A stretch of 64,000 bases of DNA from Yersinia enterocolitica subsp. enterocolitica. Lineage in GTDB: Bacteria > Pseudomonadota > Gammaproteobacteria > Enterobacterales > Enterobacteriaceae. This document shows positions 44,827-52,846 of the stretch, piece after piece (the first letter of the stretch is position 1; each line of letters opens with the position of its first letter). Location of the stretch: NCBI RefSeq assembly GCF_901472495.1, contig NZ_LR590469.1, positions 2,170,001-2,234,000 on the forward strand, read 5' to 3'. The translations under genes were made by a program, and so were the position numbers. Under the pieces are notes generated by a model. That model saw nothing but the letters and a program-made list of their open reading frames with translations, ran no database searches and was not told the DNA's origin.

Positions 44827-45372
44827 ATGACATTCATCCCGCAAAAAGGGCTTTTCTCTGGCTTGCATTTTTTGCAGGCCTTGCGTTATAGTCGCCGTGC
44901 TGTCGCAAAATCGGCAGCCGGGCGTAGGAACCCGTGTTACTTATTGGCGACTCAACACGCGCCATGCGTGTTTTTTTATGTCGTGGCCTCGGCCTACCAG
45001 TTTTTTACGCAGTGGTTTCTATACCGCTGTCGTTATCAAGCAATGGTGGCCCAGGCGGGGCAGCCTTCGGGCTGGCCGGTTTCCAATAAGGCCGGTATTC
45101 CTACCCCCGTCTGGGCTACCACCCATAAGCGTAGGAACTTCGGTGGTAGCAATAACCAATACTTATTGGAGGCTGCCACTATGGCTACATCCCTCACCCC
45201 GTTACACCCGCAATTTATCTACCTGTTTGCTGCTGTTCGTCGTACTGAATTAACGGCGCGTCCCTGCATGTTGCGTACCACCGCCAGCAGTGAGAAGAAT
45301 GCCCGCCTGCGTTTAACCCGTGACTACATCCTGTCGTTTGCTGGCCGTCTGCCACTGGGGGAAGTCGCATGA
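44827..45372 (+). CDS. ash: Ash/Icd-like protein
   Basis: 181 aa from ATG 44827 (MTFIPQKGLFSGLHFLQALR), 4 nt after the preceding gene. The C-terminal ~63 residues, with SARP-like TARPCMLRTTASSEKNAR and RDYILSFAGRLP, match the Ash/host division inhibitor Icd-like family. A strong internal ribosome binding site (GGAGG 45168) precedes ATG 45181, so the short form may be the main product. The N-terminal part overlaps the immunity RNA. Confidence 0.65.
   Translation: MTFIPQKGLFSGLHFLQALRYSRRAVAKSAAGRRNPCYLLATQHAPCVFFYVVASAYQFFTQWFLYRCRYQAMVAQAGQPSGWPVSNKAGIPTPVWATTHKRRNFGGSNNQYLLEAATMATSLTPLHPQFIYLFAAVRRTELTARPCMLRTTASSEKNARLRLTRDYILSFAGRLPLGEVA
44924..45169 (+). ncRNA. P4 CI-type antisense immunity region
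   Basis: CCAATAAG (45083-45090) and TTCCTAC (45096-45103) form a seqB-like core. It is complementary to two flanking copies: GTAGGAA...CTTATTGG upstream (44924-44947, seqA-like) and again downstream (45131-45169, seqC-like). A CAGCC-TTCG-GGCTG hairpin precedes the core. This is the layout by which P4 CI RNA terminates its own operon transcript. The RNA itself is probably ~45040-45125. Confidence 0.75.
44955..44977 (+). terminator. Terminator within the ash leader
   Basis: ACACGC (44955-44960) and GCGTGT (44966-44971) followed by seven T form a rho-independent terminator inside the open frame, right after the seqA-like segment. AGTCGCC/GGCGACT (44890-44896, 44946-44952) could form a competing or preceding stem. 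Confidence 0.75.
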
Positions 45373-45632
45373 ATACCCTTGCCGCCCGTTATGACTGTGA
45401 TACGCAGTACAGCATCCCTCATGCTGATTTCTTACGCCTCCAACATGCACACAATGTCGGTGTGACGTTCCTCGATATGCTGGAAACGCAAAGCAGCCTG
45501 TTGCACGGCATTACCCCACCGTCGCCTGAATCGTTCGCCTCAATGGTGGCGCTACTGACTGACCAACTCGGACAGGTAATGAACACCTGCGAATCACAAA
45601 TCTTATCCCGCATGGAGGCACCTATCGCATGA
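45369..45632 (+). CDS. P4-satellite hypothetical protein
   Basis: 87 aa (MNTLAARYDCDTQYSIPHAD), starts with ATGA overlap on the ash stop and overlaps the next gene by 4 nt. Part of the tightly coupled ash-to-alpha operon. Function unknown. Confidence 0.7.
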   Translation: MNTLAARYDCDTQYSIPHADFLRLQHAHNVGVTFLDMLETQSSLLHGITPPSPESFASMVALLTDQLGQVMNTCESQILSRMEAPIA

Positions 45633-45970
45633 ATACCCTAAATCAATCCTGTTTGCCCGTTGAAGTCCGTACCGCTGTTTATCGCCGTGCGTTAGCCCAT
45701 GCCTATCTTGATACCTGCGTGTCTCACGGAGTACGCCTTGGTTACTCGCTAGATGAATTGCAAATGGCGATTGCGATGGATATTGAGGGCTATTATGTGC
45801 GCCAGCACGGGCCAGAGGCCGGTATGGATATGGCCTGCACCATGCTCAGTGACATGGTTCAGCCGGATATTCTGCTGGCTCCGCCGCGCCTGACGGTACT
45901 GGGGCAAAAAATGATGGATGAGCTGTGCCAAGCGCAGATAACTACAACCAGTCAAACCACCCTGCACTGA
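45629..45970 (+). CDS. DUF5375-like P4-satellite protein
   Basis: 113 aa. AVYRRALAHAYLDTCVSHGVRL and the later ACTMLSDMVQPDI (given in short pieces) are reminiscent of the DUF5375 proteins that precede alpha in P4-like elements. Function unknown. It ends 13 nt before the alpha start. Confidence 0.6.
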   Translation: MNTLNQSCLPVEVRTAVYRRALAHAYLDTCVSHGVRLGYSLDELQMAIAMDIEGYYVRQHGPEAGMDMACTMLSDMVQPDILLAPPRLTVLGQKMMDELCQAQITTTSQTTLH

Positions 45971-45983
45971 GGAGAAACAGAGA

Positions 45984-48317
45984 ATGACAACATTAAGCGT
46001 TTCACACACCTCACGTGCAGCCACCGGCCAGTGGCCGGTATTGCTCCCGGCGCTCGGTATTCACATCACCGCTGGCGGTCGGGCGCAGCCCTGCCCAATG
46101 TGTGGCGGTAAAGACCGTTTTCGCTTTGATAACCTGCAAGGGCGTGGCACATGGTTTTGTAACCAGTGCGGCGGCGGTGATGGCCTGAATTTGGTTGAAA
46201 AGGCGCTGGCGGTCACACCCAAGGAAGCCGCCTGCAAAGTAGCCGAGGTGTTAGGGGAGCCGTCACACCCGACATTACCGGTACATGATGCCGGACAGGA
46301 CGCGCAGGAGAAAGCGCAGGCACGGCAGCGGGCCGCAGAACAGGCCAGACAGTTGCTGACTGTCGCCCAATCACTGGCCGGGAATGCCTATCTGACCGCC
46401 AAAGGCTGGCCGGAGCTGGAGGCGCTGACATTACACGGTCAATCGTTGCATGTGGGCGGTATTACCTATCAACCCGGCGACCTGTTATTCCCCCTGACCG
46501 ACAACACCGGTGAGGTAGTCAACATCCAGTTGATTAACGCCAACGGTGACAAGCGCACACTGGCCGGGGGGCAGGTGAAAGCGGCCTGTCATTTCTTGCC
46601 CGGGCGGGACAACGCCGTTATCTGGCTGACCGAGGGCTATGCTACCGGGCTAACAGTGCATCACCTGACCGGGGAAAGTGTTTGTGTTGCGCTCAGTGCT
46701 AACAATCTGTCCGCGCTGGCGCAACAGTTGCGTACTCACTACCCGGATGCACTGCTATTGCTGGCCGCCGATAATGACGAGAACGGCACCGGCCAGACCC
46801 GCGCAACCGAGGCCGCCCAATTGAGCGGCGGTAAGCTGGCGTTGCCGCCGGTTGTGGGTGACTGGAACGACGTTTATCAGCAGCAAGGCAAACTGGCTAC
46901 CCTGACCCAGTTACAGGCATTTAATCAGCCGCAACAGCCCAGCCCGTTTGATACGCTCAGTGACGCCGACCTGAAAGCCATGAGCGCCAGTGAAAAGGCC
47001 GAGTTGCTGGCAGAGCACTATCAACACTTGTTGGCCGTGCCACAGGTGGGTGAAGACCTGTGCCGATATGAGAACGGGGCGTGGCAGGTGCTGCCGTATC
47101 GGTTACTCAGCCGGGAAATTGCCGCCTTGTTCCATAAAATCCGCGCCCCGTTCTCAGCATCAGGGATAAACAGCGTACTCGATACACTTAAGCTGATGGT
47201 GCCACAAATGGGAACACCCGCCCGGCACTTGATAGGTTTTCGTAACGGGGTATTTGATACCACTACCGGCCAGTTCAGCGCACACCAGAAAACGCACTGG
47301 CTACGCACGGTAAACAGTGTCGATTACACCCCGCCCAAAGCCGGGGAAAATCTGTCCGACCATGCCCCGCACTTTTGGCGCTGGTTAACACGGGCCGCCG
47401 GGCAACAACACGAAAAACAGGCGCGTATTCTCGCGGCGCTTTATATGGTGTTGGCGAACCGCTATGACTGGCAACTGTTCCTTGAGGTGACCGGACCGGG
47501 CGGCAGTGGCAAAAGCGTGATGGCCTCCATTGCCAGCTTGCTGGCCGGTAAAGACAATACCACCTCAGCTACTATCGATACGCTGGAGTCATCGCGGGAA
47601 CGTGCTTCTGTGGTGGGCTTCTCTCTGATTATCCTGCCAGACCAAGAGCGCTGGAGCGGTGACGGTGCGGGCATTAAAGCCATCACTGGCGGTGATGCTG
47701 TCGCCATAGACCCGAAATACCGTGATGCCTATTCCACTCATATCCCGGCGGTGATTCTGGCCGTCAATAATAACCCGATGCAGTTCAGTGACCGCAGCGG
47801 CGGCGTATCCCGTCGCCGGGTTATCCTGCCGTTCCCGGAAGTCATTCCGGCCAATGAGCGCGACCCGCTATTACTGGCAAAAATTACCGGTGAACTGGCG
47901 GTGATTGTGCGTCACCTGATGCAGCGTTTTAATGCTCCTAATGATGCCCGTGCGCTACTTGAAGCACAGCAGAACTCGGATGAAGCGCTGGAAATTAAAC
48001 GCGGTGCTGACCCGCTGGTTGATTTTTGTGGTTATCTGCTGGCGGTTAATACGCCCAATGGTCTGTATATGGGGAATGCTAATATTATTCCGGCCAACCC
48101 GCGTAAATACCTGTATCACGCTTACCTGTCATTTATGGAGGCGCGCGGCCATCAACGGCCAATGAGCCTGACCGCATTCGGGCGCGCTGTGCCACAAACC
48201 TTGAGCGAATATGAAATAGCCTTGTTGAAGCGTAAGACGAACCAAGGGATGCAAACCAATCTGATATTAAGTGAAGACTGCGAGGCCGACTGGTTGCCTA
48301 AATGTGAAGCATATTGA
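45984..48317 (+). CDS. P4 alpha-type primase-helicase
   Basis: 777 aa from ATG 45984, after GAGGAG. Zinc finger C37-C40...C59-C62 (CPMCGG, CNQCGG), a TOPRIM primase region with LTEGYATGL and LLAADNDENGTG (~210-270), and an SF3 helicase with Walker A GPGGSGKS (~504-511) and PFPEVIPANERD. Alpha makes primers, unwinds DNA and binds GTGAACAGT iterons at ori and crr. Full length for the family (P4: 777 aa). Confidence 0.93.
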   Translation: MTTLSVSHTSRAATGQWPVLLPALGIHITAGGRAQPCPMCGGKDRFRFDNLQGRGTWFCNQCGGGDGLNLVEKALAVTPKEAACKVAEVLGEPSHPTLPVHDAGQDAQEKAQARQRAAEQARQLLTVAQSLAGNAYLTAKGWPELEALTLHGQSLHVGGITYQPGDLLFPLTDNTGEVVNIQLINANGDKRTLAGGQVKAACHFLPGRDNAVIWLTEGYATGLTVHHLTGESVCVALSANNLSALAQQLRTHYPDALLLLAADNDENGTGQTRATEAAQLSGGKLALPPVVGDWNDVYQQQGKLATLTQLQAFNQPQQPSPFDTLSDADLKAMSASEKAELLAEHYQHLLAVPQVGEDLCRYENGAWQVLPYRLLSREIAALFHKIRAPFSASGINSVLDTLKLMVPQMGTPARHLIGFRNGVFDTTTGQFSAHQKTHWLRTVNSVDYTPPKAGENLSDHAPHFWRWLTRAAGQQHEKQARILAALYMVLANRYDWQLFLEVTGPGGSGKSVMASIASLLAGKDNTTSATIDTLESSRERASVVGFSLIILPDQERWSGDGAGIKAITGGDAVAIDPKYRDAYSTHIPAVILAVNNNPMQFSDRSGGVSRRRVILPFPEVIPANERDPLLLAKITGELAVIVRHLMQRFNAPNDARALLEAQQNSDEALEIKRGADPLVDFCGYLLAVNTPNGLYMGNANIIPANPRKYLYHAYLSFMEARGHQRPMSLTAFGRAVPQTLSEYEIALLKRKTNQGMQTNLILSEDCEADWLPKCEAY

Positions 48318-48533
48318 ATAAACAGCATCACGATCGTTTCTACCGATCAATATGGCGTTATTGATCTGCCTAACCCATTGGACGCTATCAGTTATGACAC
48401 TTATAGTTGCGTTGTACAAACCTCATACATCCAACACCGGGGAGCAATGTATCAGTGTGTACTCGGGCCTGCTTGCAGGCCTTTCTTTTATCCCCAACTC
48501 TGTCCCACCTATCTTGGCACCTCAAAAATAATC

Positions 48534-48557
48534 ACACCGGCCTAGGCCGGTGTTTTT
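48534..48557 (+). terminator. Terminator downstream of alpha
   Basis: ACACCGGCC (48534-48542) and GGCCGGTGT (48545-48553) form a 9 bp stem followed by TTTT. Confidence 0.85.
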
Positions 48558-48571
48558 GTATTAAATGGCCG

Positions 48572-48678
48572 ACTGTTCACAGCAAGTGACCAGTTTGGAT
48601 AAACTCGTCACTAACTCATCACCACCTAATGCATTGTATTTAAATGATTAAATTCAAAAGTGAACAGTGTGAACAGTT
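48572..48678. repeat. Alpha-type iteron cluster 2 (crr-like)
   Basis: ACTGTTCAC (48572), then GTGAACAGT (48660) and GTGAACAGTT (48669) back to back, with degenerate copies between. The two clusters (43.9 and 48.6 kb) are ~4.7 kb apart, with crr just after alpha, as in P4, where both ori1 and crr are needed for replication. Confidence 0.75.
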
Positions 48679-48784
48679 TTTCTATAAATCTTTTTTTTTC
48701 GCCAACAGGTATGTAAAAGACCAATATCAAATCGCATTTCTTATTTGCTCGGAAATGACTCACAAAATCCATGACTTCAAGTTA

Positions 48785-48805
48785 TTGGTATACGTTTAGG
48801 TATAC
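48785..48805. repeat. Right-end TTGGTATAC pair
   Basis: TTGGTATAC (48785-48793) and TAGGTATAC (48797-48805) repeat with the same 12 bp pitch as the cluster before integrase 2 (38858, 38870). Interpreted as right-arm recombinase sites of element B. Confidence 0.65.
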
Positions 48806-48867
48806 GAAACAAAGTTGAATTAGATTTTTATCAAAAAAAAACAATAGATTGATTAATATATTCAGCG

Positions 48868-48876
48868 TCCCCCAGC
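48868..48876. repeat. Possible right att core of element B
   Basis: TCCCCCAGC followed by ACTTTT resembles the ssrA end (TCCCCCCAGC). It lies 62 nt outside the right arm repeats. Short and degenerate, so tentative. Confidence 0.35.
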
Positions 48877-49011
48877 ACTTTTAGTAAGACCGTGCAAGGA
48901 CTGCACAAGCAAAAACAATGAGTTAGCGACACCGACCAGACGGTGAAACGACTCAAAAAGGACAAAAAAATGCACTTAAAATGCACGTGCATTTGAAAGT
49001 GAACCCAGATT

Positions 49012-49039
49012 AAGCCTCAGACTCACCTCTGAGGCTTTT
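49012..49039 (+). terminator. Terminator
   Basis: AAGCCTCAG (49012-49020) and CTGAGGCTTTT (49029-49039) form a 9 bp stem with a T-run. No gene ends next to it; it may insulate the LexA-controlled operon. Confidence 0.75.
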
Positions 49040-49142
49040 CTACTTGTAACAAAGTGAAACAAAATAACCTCTTATTTTTAGTGCTAAATCACAAATCCTC
49101 CAACGTTTCTGGTTGACCAAATTCAATTCCCACTCAATAATA

Positions 49143-49158
49143 CTGTATATAAAAACAG
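49143..49158 (+). promoter_or_regulatory. LexA box before orf91-dinI operon
   Basis: CTGTATATAAAAACAG is a full CTGT-N8-ACAG SOS box, 22 nt before the first gene start, placing both downstream genes under DNA-damage control. Confidence 0.88.
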
Positions 49159-49179
49159 TTATTGGGTGGGAGTTAAGTC

Positions 49180-49455
49180 ATGGCAATAAATCATAAAGAT
49201 GAGTTTACCGGGATGCGAGAGCTGACTTCTTTTGATACGGCTCACAGCGCCTTTGGTGAGTTCATCCTCATGCGCTCGTCATTCACTGATACTCTCACCG
49301 GATTCAGACAGATTGAACCAGAGCATTACCCAGACCAACAAGTCATGATTCGTTTGGATGCCGCCAAAAAGCTGATTAGTGAATTACAGAGGCGGGTGGA
49401 CTATATCGAGTCTGGTATTGAAGATGTTAATACCAAAACCCGCTATCACAGCTGA
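49180..49455 (+). CDS. SOS-controlled small protein
   Basis: 91 aa (MAINHKDEFTGMRELTSFDT), preceded by GGGAG. The C-terminal part is probably coiled coil (residues 58-85). First gene of the LexA-controlled operon with dinI. I do not recognise it; Tum-like antirepressors occupy similar SOS positions in P2-like phages, but no similarity is evident. Confidence 0.7.
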   Translation: MAINHKDEFTGMRELTSFDTAHSAFGEFILMRSSFTDTLTGFRQIEPEHYPDQQVMIRLDAAKKLISELQRRVDYIESGIEDVNTKTRYHS

Positions 49456-49465
49456 GGGAAAAAAT

Positions 49466-49711
49466 ATGCTACGTGTTGAAGTGACCATAGATAAGCTGAA
49501 CATTAAAAAATTCCCGGTTGGGTACACTAATGCATTGACTGAAGAATTGGATAAACGGCTAGGTAGGAAGTTTGGCGATGTCGATGTCAAAGTCAGATTT
49601 GCGGGTGCCGATGGGTTAACAGTGCTGGGTGGAGCTAACGAGGATAAGAAAACGGTCGAAGAGATTTTGCAGGAAACATGGGAAAGTGCTGATGATTGGT
49701 TTCAGGCTTAA
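49466..49711 (+). CDS. DinI-like protein
   Basis: 81 aa from ATG 49466 (MLRVEVTIDK). The C-terminal ILQETWESADDWF is the DinI family hallmark, together with VKVRFAGADGLTVLGG. DinI proteins modulate RecA filaments and the SOS response. Second gene after the LexA box. Confidence 0.9.
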   Translation: MLRVEVTIDKLNIKKFPVGYTNALTEELDKRLGRKFGDVDVKVRFAGADGLTVLGGANEDKKTVEEILQETWESADDWFQA

Positions 49712-49724
49712 GTTACTCCCGTCA

Positions 49725-49743
49725 GGCCGGTAACCTACCGGCC
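49725..49743 (+). terminator. Stem-loop after dinI
   Basis: GGCCGGTA (49725-49732) and TACCGGCC (49736-49743), 8 bp stem with a 3 nt loop, 13 nt after the dinI-like stop; weak U-run. Confidence 0.65.
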
Positions 49744-49922
49744 ATTATCCCCCTGATATATACCCAGTATTTGTGTTACAAAATATTCGATCTATGATGC
49801 TTAAGGAAAATTAAGGTTTTGTGCCCGGAATATTTAATTGTTAGCCTAACCCACTGCTAGCCCATAGAGGGGTGGGTAAACAAATTGCGTGCGAATAGAA
49901 TATAAGGAAATGCAATTACACT

Positions 49923-50663
49923 ATGCACAATGAGATACTACAAGTTGTAGAAATTGTTCGCCGCATACCCGATTGCGCAACACAACCATTTCTGTGTAAA
50001 TGCAATGACGATAATCTATATGTTGTCAAAGGAATGCCATGCGTACCAAAAAAACAACTAATGGCTGAGTGGATCTCTGCATGTTTAGCAGACTCATTGG
50101 GGCTGTCAATTCCCGAATTCAAAATAGTATACATCGACCGATCATTAACAGAGTTCGTCCCTGAGTGGCGGAGAGAACTTTACGAAGGTTATGCTTTCGC
50201 AACAAAATACATATCCGGTGTTGCCCCAATTACATTTACGCAAGCCCACAATAACGTGGACGTGTCCACACAAAAGAAAATTTACCTATTCGATAGATGG
50301 GTGAATAATTCAGACAGAACGCTCTCACCAATAGGTGGGAATGTTAACATTATTTTTGATTACCAAAATAATAGGCATTACCTCATTGACCATAACCTAG
50401 CCTTCGATCATGATGATCTGGAAAGCGACTTTGAATACCATGTCTATAGTGCTAAGCACCGCTCTTGGGTTTATGACCTTGTTGATAAACAGGAGCAAGA
50501 AGATGAAATCTCTCAGGCAAGAACTGTGCTATCTTCAGCTATCGAAGACATTCCTGAAGAGTGGGAACTAGACGACACTGATGAAAATATAGCATTTCTA
50601 TCTTTTGTTGAGAGTACATTAGATAGAGCCTTAGGTGAAGAGTTCTGGAGTAATATCAAATGA
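49923..50663 (+). CDS. HipA-like kinase
   Basis: 246 aa. RWVNNSDRT (~residues 119-127) fits the D/HxxxxNxDR catalytic loop of HipA-like kinases and YLIDHNLAFD (~149-158) the metal-binding DFG-like motif. It lacks the N-terminal HipA domain and is shorter than HipA (~440 aa). It overlaps the DUF3037 gene by 4 nt, a recurrent pairing in mobile elements. Possible Ser/Thr kinase toxin or defence effector. Confidence 0.7.
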   Translation: MHNEILQVVEIVRRIPDCATQPFLCKCNDDNLYVVKGMPCVPKKQLMAEWISACLADSLGLSIPEFKIVYIDRSLTEFVPEWRRELYEGYAFATKYISGVAPITFTQAHNNVDVSTQKKIYLFDRWVNNSDRTLSPIGGNVNIIFDYQNNRHYLIDHNLAFDHDDLESDFEYHVYSAKHRSWVYDLVDKQEQEDEISQARTVLSSAIEDIPEEWELDDTDENIAFLSFVESTLDRALGEEFWSNIK

Positions 50664-51478
50664 CTACGCCATGTCTATACAGCATTGTAAGATATGCGCC
50701 CTATGCGGAAACGGAAGAGTTCGCAAACATAGGCGTAGTGTTATGCGCACCTAAAAATCATGCATTCTATTTCAAGTTAACGAAGAGTAATGATGCTCGT
50801 GTTAGTGCTTTTTTTCGCGACGATACAATATTCCGCCTCGCAAGAGATGCGGTTGCGCGTGAGCTTAAACTTGCTCAAGAGCAAACAAAAAATCTCAGAA
50901 CAGCAGACGATATAGCAAACTTTTTTAGTTACCTAACTGCAAGAAAAGAATCAATCTTTCACTTTAGCTCTACTCGCGTGATTCTGGCTCAAAGCCCAGA
51001 AAATGAGCTAAATAAAATTTATGATAGATTTATAAACCACTCCGATTATAACAAAGAGCGTAGAGAAGATATTCTCGCAAAGGAGTTAAGACATAGGCTT
51101 AACACGCACGCAGAGCTTCGTAACGCCTTTAAACGTGAAACTTTTGGCGGTGACCTAACAAAATTCACGATGCCATTTGTTGCAAAAGATGATGAAAAAG
51201 TTCTATGCGCGATCAAACCTCTGGCTTTTGTTCAGAATGAGCCAGGTAAAATGATGGAGCACTGCGACTCTTGGGTTTCAAGGGTTACTCGAGCAGCAAA
51301 CGAGAATCTTTTAAACTTAACAAGCGTTCTCTTTACCATAGACGGACAAAAAAATCCTACCGCTGTAGAGACTAGAGCAATGGATGAGATACGCCGAACT
51401 TTTGAAAAAAACCATATTACTTGTCTTAATCACAATGATGAAAACGCAATAATATCTTTCGCAAAATCAGCAATATAA
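50660..51478 (+). CDS. DUF3037 protein, partner of HipA-like kinase
   Basis: 272 aa. The N-terminus LYSIVRYAPYAETEEFANIG is typical of DUF3037. No catalytic motif seen. Translationally coupled to the kinase gene, so partner, substrate or antitoxin are all possible. Followed by a terminator stem. Confidence 0.72.
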   Translation: MTTPCLYSIVRYAPYAETEEFANIGVVLCAPKNHAFYFKLTKSNDARVSAFFRDDTIFRLARDAVARELKLAQEQTKNLRTADDIANFFSYLTARKESIFHFSSTRVILAQSPENELNKIYDRFINHSDYNKERREDILAKELRHRLNTHAELRNAFKRETFGGDLTKFTMPFVAKDDEKVLCAIKPLAFVQNEPGKMMEHCDSWVSRVTRAANENLLNLTSVLFTIDGQKNPTAVETRAMDEIRRTFEKNHITCLNHNDENAIISFAKSAI

Positions 51479-51486
51479 CATCACCT

Positions 51487-51508
51487 AACCCGGCCCCGCT
51501 GCCGGGTT
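51487..51508 (+). terminator. Terminator after DUF3037 gene
   Basis: AACCCGGC (51487-51494) and GCCGGGTT (51501-51508), 8 bp stem 9 nt after the stop codon; the insertion sequence begins 7 nt further on. Confidence 0.7.
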
Positions 51509-51514
51509 AATGAG

Positions 51515-52846
51515 ATGGTCACCCCCACCCTGTGAGCGGTAAGCTGACAGGGTTTTCTTTTTGGAGGGATCATCATGCAAAACGTTACGCTCATCGGCAT
51601 CGACCTTGGTAAGAATTCATTCCATATTCATTGCCAGGAAAAACACGGCAACACATTATTACGCAAGAGGTTTTCCCGCATTCAACTCACCCAGTTTCTC
51701 GCCACCTGCCCGCCTTGCATTGTCGCGATGGAGTCCTGTGCCGGGGCCCATTTTATGGCCCGTCATATCAGCCAGTTAGGGCATCAGGTCAAACTCATTT
51801 CTCCGCAGTTTGTCCGACCCTTTGTTAAAAGTAATAAAAATGATTTCATCGACGCTGAGGCCATATGCGAAGCCGCTTCCCGTCCCTCCATGCGCTTTGT
51901 GACACCCAGAACCGAAGACCAGCAGGCCATGTCGGCTCTGCATCGTGTCCGCGATGCACTGGTGAGGGAGCGGGTCAAAGCCACCAAAAATGCATGCTTT
52001 TTTACTTGAGTTTGGCATAAGCATGCCACGCGGTATTGCGGTGATAAAACGACTGGCGACTGTGCCTGAGGAGCACGAGCTACCGCCTTATTTGGTGCGA
52101 CTGCTCACCCGACTTCATCAGCATTATGGCTATCTCTGTGAACAGATCGAAGAAATCGAAAGAGAGTTAAAAAACCATCTGGCCGATGATGAAACAGCAC
52201 AACGCCTGCTCACCATTCCCGGTATCGGGACAATCACTGCCAGTTTGCTCGCCACCAAACTGGGAGATGGGAAAAACTACCTCAGCAGCCGGGATTTTGC
52301 TGCGTCAACGGGATTAGTACCCCGCCAATACAGTACCGGCGGGAAAAGTACCCTGATGGGCATCAGCAAGCGGGGGGATAAAAATCTGAGACGGCTACTG
52401 GTGCAGTGCGCGCGGGTCTATATGCAACGGCTGGAGTATCAGTCAGGACGACTGGCGGAGTGGGTTAATGGGCAACTGACACGACATCACTCGAATGTGG
52501 TGGCCTGCGCATTAGCGAACAAACTGGCGCGAATAGCCTGGGCAGTCACCACACAAGGAACCGTCTTCAGTAAATAAAAGAGCCAACAGTAAATCTACTG
52601 TCAGCTCAATGAGTTACCAAGTGACTTTCTGGTTTTGCGACGACTGATTATTGATGACATGAACGGCACAGCGGCCTGATGATGAACCTGACACAAAAAA
52701 TGGCTCTTTGAAGCCGACGGGTTTTTTAAGGTTCATCAGGTGCGGAACTCATCATGGCGCGGACATTTTTGTCCACCAGACGCCGAATAGATTTAAGCAA
52801 GCCCATCATAAATCAAAATCGGTGTTGCAAAAACGGGGGTGACCAT
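51515..52846 (+). mobile_element. IS110/IS1111-type insertion sequence
   Basis: ATGGTCACCCCC (51515-51526) and GGGGGTGACCAT (52835-52846) are perfect 12 bp inverted repeats around a transposase of the DEDD/Transposase_20 type. The total is ~1.33 kb with a ~260 nt non-coding right end, fitting the IS1111 group, whose bridge RNA is encoded at that end. The transposase is frameshifted, so this copy is probably immobile. Confidence 0.75.
51575..52577 (+). pseudogene. IS110-family transposase, frameshifted
   Basis: Two overlapping frames, 51575-52009 (DEDD domain: IGIDLGKNSFHIH, AMESCAGAHF, NDFIDAEAICEA) and 51990-52577 (LLTIPGIGTITASLLATKLG, GISKRGDKNLRRLL), together make one normal ~330 aa transposase. 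The break is in the ACCAAAAATGCATGC stretch near 51983-51997, where a 2 nt loss or 1 nt gain would explain it. IS110 transposases are not known to need frameshifting. Confidence 0.85.

Larger units (their letters stand above)
38735..48876. mobile_element. Element B: P4-like phage satellite with retron
   Basis: Gene order int - cargo - ogr/delta - psu-position gene - alpA - CI/ash - alpha primase, with two alpha iteron clusters, is that of phage P4. Left end at the degenerate ssrA core; right end inferred from the TTGGTATAC pair at 48785-48805 and a TCCCCCAGC core at 48868. No capsid genes, as expected of a satellite that uses a helper phage. Confidence 0.75.
48318..49179. other. Non-coding right end of element B
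   Basis: 860 nt without a convincing gene. It holds a stem GCCTGC/GCAGGC (~48468-48481), a strong terminator, the crr-like iterons, the TTGGTATAC pair, a possible att core, a palindrome ATGCACGTGCAT (~48979-48992), a second terminator and a LexA box. Confidence 0.7.

Noticed and set aside
51990..52009. Programmed frameshift in the IS110 transposase
   Set aside because: IS110-family transposases are normally single frame and the site is not a standard slippery heptamer; a simple mutation is more likely.
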